NCBI GenBank assembly: GCA_964468205.1 | Contig: CAYXVG010000010.1 | Location: 62,001 to 126,000 of the forward strand | Origin: CAWELS01 sp964468205 | GTDB taxonomy: Bacteria > Acidobacteriota > Terriglobia > Bryobacterales > Bryobacteraceae | Direction of reading: 5' to 3' | DNA length: 64,000 nt | Shown: piece after piece, positions 17,212 to 25,526 of the stretch | Numbering within the stretch: the stretch's first letter is position 1 | Layout of the letters: every line of letters starts with the position of its first letter | Program-made: the position numbers and the translations under genes | The notes under the pieces: generated by a model | What the model was told of the DNA's origin: nothing | Seen by the model: the letters and a program-made list of their open reading frames with translations, nothing else | Database searches by the model: none

Positions 17212-18399
17212 TTGACGCACCCACCGCATCCCGGCTTCTCCTCCCGATTTGAGCGCGGGTTGCGCTCCAACCGCCTCTCCCAATTGCTCAGGCAGAAGCG
17301 AGCAGACGGTGCAGAGCTTCTGGACCTGACCGAAACGAACCCGACCGCCGTGGGCCTCGACTATGACAGCGAGGCCATTCTCGCGGCCCTTGCCGAACCG
17401 GATAACCTGCGATACCAGCCAGATCCGGCCGGGCTCATTACCGCCAGGGTGGCCGTGGCCCACTACTACGAAGGCTGGGGTGCGCGGGTGGATCCCAGCC
17501 GAATACTCATAACCGCCAGCACAAGCGAGGCATACGGCTACCTGTTCAAACTGCTGACCGACCCCGGCGACGAAGTGCTCGCCCCCCGCCCATCCTACCC
17601 TTTGTTCGACCTGCTGGCGAGGATGGAGGGAGTGGGACTGAAGCACTACCCCCTCATCTTCGACGGGCGCTGGTGGGTGGACCTGGAGCGGCTAAAAACA
17701 GAAATTACGAAACGAACTAGGGCGGTCCTGGCCGTGCATCCGAACAATCCGACGGGCTCGTTCCTCCAACCCTCGGAGGTGGAAGGACTCGTAGACGTTT
17801 GCCTCCGGCACGGACTCCCGCTCATTTGCGACGAAGTATTCCTGGACTTTGCCTTTGCCCGTTCCCGCACTCTTGCTACTATTGACAACTTACCTGTCTT
17901 TGTGCTGAACGGCTTGTCAAAACTGGCCGGACTGCCGCAGATGAAGCTGGCCTGGATCGTTACTGGGGGCCCCCAGAGCTGGGCGGAACCGGCGATCGAG
18001 CGCCTGGAACTGATCGCCGACACCTATCTCTCCGTCGCAACTCCACCCCAAGTTGCTCTCGACAAATGGTTTCGATCCGCGCACGTCTTTCGAGACGCAG
18101 TGGTCAGGCGACTTCGCCGGAACCTGCGCTCCCTTGGCCAGATGTTCGCCGATTCGGCCGTCAATGTCTTGCCCGTCGAGGGGGGCTGGTCGGCTGTTCT
18201 CCGGCTTCCCCGGACGTTGCCTGAAGAGGAATGGGCGGCACGTTTCCTGCAGGATGACAATGTTATTGTCTATCCAGGATACTTCTTCGACTTTGCCTCC
18301 GAGGCGTATGCCGTCGTCAGCCTGCTCAGCCCTGCGGACCGCCTGCGGAAGGGCAGTGCACGGATTCGCGCCCGGGTCTCAGAGAGCTCAGGCGATTGA
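17212..18399 (+). CDS. PLP-dependent aminotransferase, class I/II
   Basis: 395 residues. The frame starts at a TTG with GGGGAG ~11 bases upstream, and no suitable ATG lies nearby. Conserved features are LDLTETNPTAVGL near residue 40, TASTSEAYGYLFKLLTDPGDEVL (cofactor phosphate region), the HPNNPTGS motif, LICDEVFLDFAF (Asp stacking with the pyridine N and Tyr replaced by Phe/Val), and NGLSKLAGLPQMKLAW, with the Schiff-base lysine. The C-terminus carries a GYFFDF segment and a short Arg-rich end. It is a fold-type I aminotransferase acting in the cytoplasm; substrate choice (alanine, aspartate or aromatic) cannot be decided. Confidence 0.9.
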   Translation: MTHPPHPGFSSRFERGLRSNRLSQLLRQKRADGAELLDLTETNPTAVGLDYDSEAILAALAEPDNLRYQPDPAGLITARVAVAHYYEGWGARVDPSRILITASTSEAYGYLFKLLTDPGDEVLAPRPSYPLFDLLARMEGVGLKHYPLIFDGRWWVDLERLKTEITKRTRAVLAVHPNNPTGSFLQPSEVEGLVDVCLRHGLPLICDEVFLDFAFARSRTLATIDNLPVFVLNGLSKLAGLPQMKLAWIVTGGPQSWAEPAIERLELIADTYLSVATPPQVALDKWFRSAHVFRDAVVRRLRRNLRSLGQMFADSAVNVLPVEGGWSAVLRLPRTLPEEEWAARFLQDDNVIVYPGYFFDFASEAYAVVSLLSPADRLRKGSARIRARVSESSGD

Positions 18400-18405
18400 G
18401 GAATT

Positions 18406-18435
18406 ACCCGGCGGCAACGGGGCTTGCCGCCGGGT
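18406..18435. terminator. Bidirectional hairpin between convergent genes
   Basis: A perfect 12-bp stem (ACCCGGCGGCAA/TTGCCGCCGGGT, six-base loop) sits between the aminotransferase stop (18399) and the stop of the convergent PEBP-fusion gene (18443). U tracts are short on both sides (AATTC on the minus strand). Its position and strength make it a likely shared terminator. Confidence 0.75.
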
Positions 18436-18442
18436 GTGGTGT

Positions 18443-20641
18443 CTACTGGCTGAAGGTGCCGGTATAGGTTGCAGTGCCGAGCGCCAGAAAACTGAACTGG
18501 TCAACCAATATTTTGTACTGGGCGGCCGGCGTTCCAGCCGGCAGGTCGAGCATCGTTGGAAGAGCGAATACCCGGATTCGGTAGTTGTGGGTAGTACCTG
18601 GCGGCGGACAAGGGCCTCCATAGCCGGTCTGCCCGAATTCATTCTGTCCGGCGGTTCCGATCCCGCCGGGGTTGCCGGCCGGAATCGACGTTGTCGTCCC
18701 TGGGATGTCCCAGAGTGCCCAATGGACAAAGTTGTTGGCGTCGATGTCGTCCATCAGGACGAGAAAACTTTCGGTACCATCCGGAGCATTCGCGAAGGTC
18801 AATTCCGGCGACTGATTGGTTCCCGTGCAGGCATTGGCCGCCGGGATTGTACCGCCGTTCGGGAAAGAGGAGCTCGAAACCGCGAAGTTATTGCCGCCAC
18901 CACCCGGGGGCGTCTCGCCATTGTCTCCGCCACCGGGCTGGTCGGGTACCGTGATGTGATAGCCGGCGAGTTTCAGCTCCATGCTGGAGTAATTAATCCA
19001 CCCGACGTCGAGGTTAGGTGCGTCGAAGCGAACCGGGTCAGCCGTGTTGCCGACTCCGAGGATGCCGGTCGGAATGCCTTCCTCGAGCGCGCTCGGGGGC
19101 AGGGAGTCGATCACCCATGACGGTACGGAAAACTGTCCTGGTGCGGCATCGGCCTGGCAGAAAAAGCCGGCGCCCATATCCTGTCCAGTGTCCACGGAGG
19201 TACCGAAGATCACGACCGTTCCCTGGCCGCCCGTCCACGTAACCAAGAGGTCCTGGCTGCTCGCGATGCTTTGTATTTCATCGCGATTTGTCCAGGCTAG
19301 AGGATCCGGGAAGTCAGCCTGCTTTGAGAATCCGCCGATGTCGTTTCCGCCGGCGCCGTTGTCGAATGTGTAGCTTCCGGCTCCAAGGTATAGCGGCTGG
19401 GTGGCGCCGAATCCGGTTCCTCCCAAATCCGCGAAGTAATCGCCTGTGCTCTCCCGAGGCAGTGTCCGCGCACCGTTCGGCCCCAGAATATTGATGACCG
19501 GACCCGCGTCGAGCTGCTGAACCGGTTTGACCGGATCGATGTCGTCGGGGTCAACCGGACCGTCGTCTTCATCGTCGTCTTCGAATTGGAAGACAATGCA
19601 CGCCCCGCGGCTGAATAACCCTGTGAAGCTCTGGACCGAAATCAGTTGCCTATCCGTGAACCTCTCAAAGCTGGCGCCTCCGGAGTCGTTGACCTGTTCG
19701 ATGAAACCACCGCCCACCGGGTTGGGGAACCGGAATGCCGTTCGCGACAGGTCGATGGTTCCGATGCTCAGCCCGCCGGTCTCCACCGCGTTTTGGATGT
19801 CGGCCGGCGTCAGGCCGAAGGCGTCCGAGCAGACGTTGCCGGCGTTACTGATCGACATTGTCACGGTGTTGCTCGGCACGCCATTTACCACGACGACAAC
19901 CGGCACATAGCAGCCTTCAACGCCTTCGGGTATCCGGAACCGGATCTGGTCAAGACCGGCGCAGCAGCCAGAGCGTCCGGCGTAGAGAACCTCCGCCTCC
20001 TGGCCGCCGACGAACACCTTTACATCCAGCGGCGGAGAGAGGTTGCCCGGAAGCGGGCCTCCTGCTTCGTCGCCCGATACCGCACCGAGGCCGGTCGCCC
20101 AGATGTCGGCAAGGTCATTCGTGGAGTACGCTGCCGTGAGTAGGTTCACCGCATTATTTTCGAGTGGATTGGTAAAAATGCCCGGGCCGGTACCCCCTTC
20201 ATTCAGGGCGAAGATGCCGAGCGCGTGTTCGACAATAGTAACGGTATAGGGCGAAGTGGACACGCTTCCGCTGGTGACGACAGCCGTCGCCTGTCCGGGT
20301 GGCATGTTCGAGGGAATGATCGCCGATACCTGCCCGGCTCCTCCTTCCGTAGGGGCGAGCACGATCGGGATGGCGCTGAACTGATTCCCTCCCGAGTTTA
20401 GGGTTACAGAAACCCCATCCAGTGTCGTGTCAAGCGGGAAGGACGAAGCGATAACCACGCCATTCAACGGTACGTTCATGACGAAGAAGGTGGCGACACC
20501 TCCTTGCGCGAGACCTCCGTTCGGCAGTCCTTCCGCTATGAAGCTTGCGGCATTGGTGGCTCCGGTAATCGTTTGGGCCGGTGCGCTAAACGCAAGAAAA
20601 GACACCATCGTCAAGCTGAGCAACATTTGTTTCAATGTCAT
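18443..20641 (-). CDS. Secreted TIGR03437-like + PEBP (YbhB/YbcL) fusion protein
   Basis: 732 residues with a signal peptide (LLSLTMVSFLAFSAPA). Residues ~24-270 resemble the Solibacter-type domain: ITGATNAASF, GQVSAIIPSNMPPGQATAVV, DLADIWATGLGAVSG, a VKVFVGGQEAEVLYAG loop, and IPEGVEGCYVPVVVVVNG. An acidic stretch (DDDEDDGPVDPDDIDP, ~350-365) joins a middle region of unknown fold with FVGFGATQ-like glycine-rich turns. The last ~155 residues are a phosphatidylethanolamine-binding protein/RKIP-like domain: NQSPELTFANAPDGTESFLV, DDIDANNFVHWALWDIP and THNYRIRVFALP. The middle and linker suggest an extracellular, perhaps surface, protein. Ligand and role are unknown; the module combination is the notable point. 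Confidence 0.8.
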   Translation of the reverse strand: MTLKQMLLSLTMVSFLAFSAPAQTITGATNAASFIAEGLPNGGLAQGGVATFFVMNVPLNGVVIASSFPLDTTLDGVSVTLNSGGNQFSAIPIVLAPTEGGAGQVSAIIPSNMPPGQATAVVTSGSVSTSPYTVTIVEHALGIFALNEGGTGPGIFTNPLENNAVNLLTAAYSTNDLADIWATGLGAVSGDEAGGPLPGNLSPPLDVKVFVGGQEAEVLYAGRSGCCAGLDQIRFRIPEGVEGCYVPVVVVVNGVPSNTVTMSISNAGNVCSDAFGLTPADIQNAVETGGLSIGTIDLSRTAFRFPNPVGGGFIEQVNDSGGASFERFTDRQLISVQSFTGLFSRGACIVFQFEDDDEDDGPVDPDDIDPVKPVQQLDAGPVINILGPNGARTLPRESTGDYFADLGGTGFGATQPLYLGAGSYTFDNGAGGNDIGGFSKQADFPDPLAWTNRDEIQSIASSQDLLVTWTGGQGTVVIFGTSVDTGQDMGAGFFCQADAAPGQFSVPSWVIDSLPPSALEEGIPTGILGVGNTADPVRFDAPNLDVGWINYSSMELKLAGYHITVPDQPGGGDNGETPPGGGGNNFAVSSSSFPNGGTIPAANACTGTNQSPELTFANAPDGTESFLVLMDDIDANNFVHWALWDIPGTTTSIPAGNPGGIGTAGQNEFGQTGYGGPCPPPGTTHNYRIRVFALPTMLDLPAGTPAAQYKILVDQFSFLALGTATYTGTFSQ

Positions 20642-20764
20642 GAAACCCTCCTTTCATTCCCAGTTTCCCGTAACTATAGCACGAACTAGGGATAAGACTG
20701 GGATGTCCGGAAGCCAGGTGCCAATCGTCCTCCGGGCGCGGAACCAGTTGAGCAGCAACTCCCA

Positions 20765-20996
20765 ACAGGCGGAGGCAGGGCTTTTCGGGNNNNNNNNNNN
20801 NNNNNNNNNNNNNNNNNNNNNNNNNNNNNNNNNNNNNNNNNNNNNNNNNNNNNNNNNNNNNNNNNNNNNNNNNNNNNNNNNNNNNNNNNACAGGCGGAGG
20901 CAGGGCTTTTCGGGGCGCGTTCCACCCGGACGCTTGCCGGTCTCCTTGCCGGGTTAATAGTCACACAGGCGGAGGCAGGACTTTTCGGGGCGCGTT
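20765..20996. repeat. Short tandem repeat array (period 75 bp) spanning a gap
   Basis: A core of up to 32 bp (ACAGGCGGAGGCAGGRCTTT then TCGGGGCGCGTT) begins at 20765, 20890 and 20965. The first copy runs into the 100-N gap and the second begins directly after it. Copies 2 and 3 are 75 bp apart and differ at one base in the core. The number of units is unknown because the assembly broke here. Confidence 0.85.
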
Positions 20997-21493
20997 TCCC
21001 GGCATGCCTGCCGAGCTGCTCGCTAAGGAGTTCGGCGGACACCCGGGTTCTGCCGGTCCGCCCGGTCCGCCCGTCACGTGTTTCTCGCATCAGGCTGCGA
21101 GGCTTCGACCGGAATCCTCCCCAAGAAGCTCGCATTGGGAGCGTAACCGGGGAATGAGGTGGTGAACCCGATAACGGGGTGGCGAGTATGAGCAAGCCGG
21201 GCCGGCAGTTTTCGCGGCCAGCGGGGGGGCAGAGGACTCCTCCAGTTCAATTTGAGTACCTGTCGCCGAGGCCAGTGAGACACGAGCCGAACGTACCAGG
21301 AAGACCAATTACATACACGGATATTTCGGGCGGGACTCGCGGGAACGGGTGACGATGGCGGGGCTGGTCAGGTAGATCAGGGCAGAGACTGCGCCACCCG
21401 GCAGGTTGCGCCCCCGGGCAACTCGGATCGTGTCATCGTTCACTACGAGCGCACCCTTGCCCGCAGACGACGAACCACGATGGCGGTCCCGCT

Positions 21494-21593
21494 GTCGTTC
21501 CCGAATGCGGCTGGATACACAGGGAAGGGGTGGCCACGGACAGACAAATCCGCCGGGGGCTTCCACGTCGTTTCCGGATGCGGCTGGATACAC
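21494..21593. repeat. 27-bp direct repeat, period 73 bp
   Basis: Bases 21494-21520 and 21567-21593 share 25 of 27 positions, with TGCGGCTGGATACAC identical. The period (73 bp) is close to that of the array 500 bp to the left, though the core sequences are unrelated. It lies in the non-coding kilobase. Confidence 0.8.
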
Positions 21594-21725
21594 CGTGAAC
21601 GGGGCGCCTTCACCTTCACATCCGAACATCCGCGGCATACCCCTAACGGCCGGATGGAACCCGCACTACCGCCGGCGCGCTGAGCACGAGGGCGAGCGGG
21701 GCCGCGGCCGGAACCTTGGCGGCCC

Positions 21726-22424
21726 CTAATTCGCGGGCTGCACCGGTCCCCGGCCCTTCAGACCAGAGTACTTATTGAGAAGGTCAATGAGTTCCTTGGC
21801 GGATTCCGGTACCTCGAGACCGCTCTTGACAATATCGAGATTGTTGTAACGCTGGCCGTAGAGGTCGTCGTTGACGCTCAGATCGTGGCGAAGGGTGGAG
21901 CCGTCGAGAGAAATGCCAGCGAAAACACCGCGCGACCGCGACCAGGAGAGGATCTCAGCGGAAAGGAACGCGTCCGTGTTTGCCGTAATCGTGCGGCCTA
22001 CGGGGCCAGCAGCAGCCGAGGCGTCGCCCCCAATGGTGAACTTACTCTTGAGGAGTCGCCGGGCTCCCCTCTCGTTCATTACCAGCATCACGATATCGGT
22101 TTCCGAGCCGCCCACCTGGAGTCCGAAGTTGAAGCCTTCTATCCGCACCCCTCCCGGGGGGGACCAGCCCTTGCCGCTCGCATTGCGGCACGAAACGAAC
22201 CCGCGGCCATATTTCCCTCCGAAGATGAAAGCGCCCTTCTTTGCTCCAGGCACGATCACAACGCACTCAGCCTTGTTCAGGAGGTCCTGCGGGATCGACT
22301 GATCCGGTGTGTCCATGATTTCCCGAAAAACTTCAGCCGAGCTCTGAAGACGTTTCTCGTACTTCGGCTGCGCAAACAGCAGTAACCCGCTCGCGGCCAC
22401 CAGCATCAAAAGGCGTAGGATCAT
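21726..22424 (-). CDS. SYLF (YSC84/DUF500) domain lipid-binding protein, secreted
   Basis: 232 residues with a signal peptide (MILRLLMLVAASGLLLFAQ) and an AGAGGA ribosome site before the ATG. The body is a complete SYLF domain: IPQDLLNKAECVVIVPGAKKGAFIFGG, KYGRGFVSCRN, GWSPPGGVRIEGFNFGLQVGGSETDIVML, TAN/ADAFLSAEILSWSRSRGVFAGISLDGSTL. Such proteins bind membranes or phosphoinositides in eukaryotes; in bacteria they are exported and of unclear role. Divergent from a small secreted protein across 72 bp, so the two may share a regulatory region. Confidence 0.88.
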   Translation of the reverse strand: MILRLLMLVAASGLLLFAQPKYEKRLQSSAEVFREIMDTPDQSIPQDLLNKAECVVIVPGAKKGAFIFGGKYGRGFVSCRNASGKGWSPPGGVRIEGFNFGLQVGGSETDIVMLVMNERGARRLLKSKFTIGGDASAAAGPVGRTITANTDAFLSAEILSWSRSRGVFAGISLDGSTLRHDLSVNDDLYGQRYNNLDIVKSGLEVPESAKELIDLLNKYSGLKGRGPVQPAN

Positions 22425-22496
22425 AAGACGTTATCCTCTAAACATCTTCTCAGATAAATGTTGATTTGCACAGCGACTTAGAATAGGCAAGACACC

Positions 22497-23060
22497 ATGC
22501 GGTTTACACTTCACATCCTATTTGTTACGACGGCTCTGCTCCTGTCAGGTTCCGACGATCTCTATGTGGTGGCGGATCAGAAGTTGGATCAGATCGCCGA
22601 GAATCGGGTCTCCCGAGGGGCAATCGTGCACCTTACGCCGGCGGAGGTGAACGCTCTTGTTCGGGGCAAGATCGCGGAGGAAGGTGTTGAGGGGATCACG
22701 AATCCCATAGCGACGCTCGGCGAGGATTCAGCGACCTGGAGCGGGCTGGTGGACTTCGGGAGGTTGCCGCAACTGGCGAAATACAAGAACAACTTCCTAT
22801 TGAGCAGCCTGTTGAAAGATGCCAAGCAGGTGGAAGCCGCCATCGGTCTCATTTCCGCAAACGGCCAGGCGACCATCGACGTGAAACACGTCACAATTGG
22901 AGAGACGAGATTCGAGGGGAGCACCCTTGGTTTTCTGGTCCAGCAAGTGGTCTTGAAGGACTACCCCGATGCGAAACTGGGCGAACCGTTTGATCTCGAG
23001 CACAATGTGGAGTCGATCAAACTCCGTTCCTCGGGAATCACGGTAAAGATCAAGGACTGA
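22497..23060 (+). CDS. Small secreted protein of unknown function
   Basis: 187 residues with a short signal peptide (MRFTLHILFVTTALLLSGS). The body is soluble and mixed alpha/beta: LTPAEVNALVRGKIAEEG near residue 45, SGLVDFGRLPQLA in the middle, DVKHVTIGETRFEG and the ending VESIKLRSSGITVKIKD. The last segment recalls lipid-binding LmeA/DUF2993-like C-termini, but the match is too weak to name. No catalytic motif. It is divergent from the SYLF gene and convergent with hemY (23-bp gap). Confidence 0.6.
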   Translation: MRFTLHILFVTTALLLSGSDDLYVVADQKLDQIAENRVSRGAIVHLTPAEVNALVRGKIAEEGVEGITNPIATLGEDSATWSGLVDFGRLPQLAKYKNNFLLSSLLKDAKQVEAAIGLISANGQATIDVKHVTIGETRFEGSTLGFLVQQVVLKDYPDAKLGEPFDLEHNVESIKLRSSGITVKIKD

Positions 23061-23083
23061 TGGCCGGGCGCCGGTCTCGCTTG

Positions 23084-24463
23084 TTAAGCCTTGCCGGCAG
23101 CGATTGCCTCCGCCGCTTCCTTCCCCATGCGGATGCAATCGGGCACTCCGATACCGTAATAGGCATTACCGGCCAAGTGCAGCCCAGGAACGAGGTTGGC
23201 GAGTTCCGCGATGCGCTGCACGCGTTCTTCATGTCCAACCGTGTACTGAGCCATCGAACGTGGCCAGCGGGAAATGTGCTGAAAAACCGGCTCCTCCGTC
23301 ACGCCCATCACTTCCCGCAGCTCCCGCCGCACGATCTCGACGACCGTCTCGTCGGTCTCGTCGAGGATGGCGCTATCGCCGGCCCCGCCGAGAAACACGC
23401 GCAGAACCGCCCGGGAGTCCGGGACACGATAGGGGAACTTCGTACCGACCCAAGTGCACGCGATCATGCGCTGCCGCTCCCGTTCCGGGACCAGAAAACC
23501 AAATCCTTCGAGCGGATGCCCGAAGTTCTTGCTGTCATAGCCGAGCGCGACCGTCATTGAGGAGCTGTAAGGAATCGAGTCGAGGATTGCGGCGAGCTCC
23601 GGGAATGCGTTTTCCAGCAGAGCGCCGGCCTGATAGGCTTGGCAGGCGACGACCACGGCGTCCGATTCCATCCACTGGCCATTCACCCGGAGCCGGAAGC
23701 TCGTGCTGTCGCGCTCGACCGTTTCGGCGTCTCCGCGCACAACTTCCAGGTCATCACCCATCAATTCCTCGAGGCGCGCGGTGAGCTGGCCCAGCCCTCC
23801 CTTGAGGGTCTGAAACAGCGGGGTGGCGGAAGATTCCTTCCGGGCCTTGCGCATGGCGGCGAGCACGCCGCGGGTGAGGCTGCCATAGCGCTTCTCCAAT
23901 TCAACGAACCGGGGCAATACGCTGGTAACGCTGAGTTGATCGGGACGGCCTCCGTATACGCCGGCCAGCAGCGGCTCGGCAAGATAGTCGACAGCTTCAG
24001 GGCCATAGTGGTCGCGGACGAAGTCGGCCACGCTCCGGTCTCCGACTGGCTGCCGCGGTGGCCGGCGCAACAATTCGAACGCCATCCGCGCTTTTGTGCG
24101 CCAGCTCAACAGGCGCGTGGTAGCCATCGGCATGGCTTTGGTAGGCACCATCAACATGAGGCCGTCGGGAAGCGGCTCCAATTTGCCATGCCGCCGGACG
24201 TAAGTGACTCGCAGATGATCATTTGAACCGATCACCTCGTTTTCCAAGCCGATTTCCCGAATGAGATCCATCGCCCACGGCTTGGCGGCCAGAAAGCTAT
24301 CCGGCCCGCCCTCGATGACGCAGCCATCCACTACGTCTGTGGTAATTACTCCGCCGAGATAAGGCTGCCGCTCAACGATACAAGGCCGAAAGCCGGCTTT
24401 CCGCAGGTAGTAAGCGGAGGAGAGCCCGGAAATGCCACCGCCAACGATGAGCACCTGGCGCAT
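23084..24463 (-). CDS. hemY: Protoporphyrinogen/coproporphyrinogen oxidase
   Basis: 459 residues from the ATG at 24463, which has GGAGAG nine bases upstream; an in-frame TTG at 24472 lies too close to that site. The FAD-binding motif VLIVGGGISGLSSAYYLRKAG opens the protein, followed by ERQPYLGGVITT. The substrate/FAD C-terminal end has LHLAGNAYYGIGVPDCIRMG. This oxygen-dependent flavoprotein oxidises protoporphyrinogen IX (or coproporphyrinogen III in the coproporphyrin branch) late in heme synthesis. It follows hemE by 40 bp, at the 3' end of the long translation-factor cluster. I cannot decide between the two substrates from this window. Confidence 0.9.
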   Translation of the reverse strand: MRQVLIVGGGISGLSSAYYLRKAGFRPCIVERQPYLGGVITTDVVDGCVIEGGPDSFLAAKPWAMDLIREIGLENEVIGSNDHLRVTYVRRHGKLEPLPDGLMLMVPTKAMPMATTRLLSWRTKARMAFELLRRPPRQPVGDRSVADFVRDHYGPEAVDYLAEPLLAGVYGGRPDQLSVTSVLPRFVELEKRYGSLTRGVLAAMRKARKESSATPLFQTLKGGLGQLTARLEELMGDDLEVVRGDAETVERDSTSFRLRVNGQWMESDAVVVACQAYQAGALLENAFPELAAILDSIPYSSSMTVALGYDSKNFGHPLEGFGFLVPERERQRMIACTWVGTKFPYRVPDSRAVLRVFLGGAGDSAILDETDETVVEIVRRELREVMGVTEEPVFQHISRWPRSMAQYTVGHEERVQRIAELANLVPGLHLAGNAYYGIGVPDCIRMGKEAAEAIAAGKA

Positions 24464-24503
24464 CGCACTCAACTCTCCTGCGATCTCTGGGGCGCGTGGT
24501 AAC

Positions 24504-25526
24504 TCAGAGCTGGAACTCCCTCACGATCTCGACGACCGCTTTTACTCTTTCTACTGGGGTCTCTGGGAGGATACCATGCCCCAGGTTAAAGATATGTCCG
24601 GGGCGTGACCCTGTGCGCTTCAGCAACTCGGTTACTCGGGTGCGCAGTTCGGGGAGTGGAGCGAACAGCGCGGCGGGGTCCAGGTTGCCCTGAATCGCGG
24701 AACGATAGCTGATTTCCATCCATGCGTGGTCGATGTTGACCCTCCAGTCGACGCCGAGTACGTCGCCACCGGCGGCATGCAGTTCCCGGAAGAAACCGCC
24801 GGTACCGGTACCGAAGTGGATGACGGGTACGCCGCTTGAGCGGATGCGGTCAATCAGGGCGCGGGAATAAGGGGCGACGTAGCGAACATAGTCGTCCACG
24901 CCAAGCGCCCCCACCCAACTGTCGAACACTTGAATAGCGCGGGCGCCAGATGACACCTGCAACAGCGCGAACGGCCCGAGCACGTCGACGAGTTTGCCCA
25001 TCAGGCGCCGCCAGAGGGTCTCGTCGTTATACATCAGACGCTTCGTCTTGAGAAACGTGCGCGAAGCGCCGCCCTCGATCATATAGCTGGCGATCGTGAA
25101 CGGAGCGCCGACGAAACCGATGACGGGCACCCTTCCGGCCAGGGCGCGGTCGGCCATCTGAATTGACTCGCCGACATAGCCGAGGTCGTCGGTGTTTGAG
25201 ATCGAGAGCGAATCAACGTCGGCCTGCGTTTCCACGGGGTTTTCTATTACGGGGCCTTCACCGGTGGCGAAGCGTAGCTTCAACCCCATTGGTTCGACCG
25301 GCAGGAGCAGGTCCGCGAAGATAATCGCAGCGTCCACATCGAGAACTTCCACGGGCTGCAGGGTCACCGCCGCGGCGAGATCCGGCCGCTTGCAGATCTC
25401 GAGAATTCCGTGCTTGGCACGAATCTCCCGGTATTGCCTCATGTACCGGCCGGCCTGCCGCATGAACCACACCGGTCTCACGTCAGTCGGCCGGCGGCGG
25501 CAGGCGTCTAGGAAACGACCACTCAT
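24504..25526 (-). CDS. hemE: Uroporphyrinogen decarboxylase
   Basis: 340 residues from an ATG overlapping the apbE stop (ATGA); an in-frame ATG at 25541 would overlap apbE by 19 bases. The start matches the family: FLDACRRRPTDVRPVWFMRQAGRYMRQYRE, with the conserved Arg/Asp pocket, then ITLQPVE-like AVTLQPVEVLDVDAAIIFADLL. GFVGAPFTIASYMIEGG and HFGTGTGGFFRELHAAGGDVLGVDWR complete the active site. It decarboxylates the four acetate side chains of uroporphyrinogen III to give coproporphyrinogen III in the cytoplasm. Located between apbE and hemY in the same operon. Confidence 0.96.
   Translation of the reverse strand: MSGRFLDACRRRPTDVRPVWFMRQAGRYMRQYREIRAKHGILEICKRPDLAAAVTLQPVEVLDVDAAIIFADLLLPVEPMGLKLRFATGEGPVIENPVETQADVDSLSISNTDDLGYVGESIQMADRALAGRVPVIGFVGAPFTIASYMIEGGASRTFLKTKRLMYNDETLWRRLMGKLVDVLGPFALLQVSSGARAIQVFDSWVGALGVDDYVRYVAPYSRALIDRIRSSGVPVIHFGTGTGGFFRELHAAGGDVLGVDWRVNIDHAWMEISYRSAIQGNLDPAALFAPLPELRTRVTELLKRTGSRPGHIFNLGHGILPETPVERVKAVVEIVREFQL

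Larger units (their letters stand above)
20642..21725. other. Repeat-rich non-coding kilobase with an assembly gap
   Basis: About 1.08 kb between the PEBP-fusion and SYLF genes. It holds a ~75-bp tandem array (20765 onward), a run of N at 20790-20889, and a second pair of 27-bp repeats (21494 and 21567). Open frames at 21309-21638 (minus) and 21406-21729 (plus) overlap each other, lack good ribosome sites and have arginine/proline-rich, shadow-like composition. I found no tRNA, transposase or convincing gene; a decayed gene cannot be excluded. Confidence 0.6.

Noticed and set aside
20765..20996. CRISPR-like array (32-bp core, ~43-bp spacer)
   Set aside because: Only two or three copies, cores differ, no palindromic arms, and no cas genes. 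The gap leaves a small doubt.
21309..21638. 109-codon minus-strand ORF in the repeat-rich kilobase
   Set aside because: No signal peptide or motif, overlapped by an opposite ORF, and built across the 27-bp repeats. A decayed gene remains possible, but I cannot support one.
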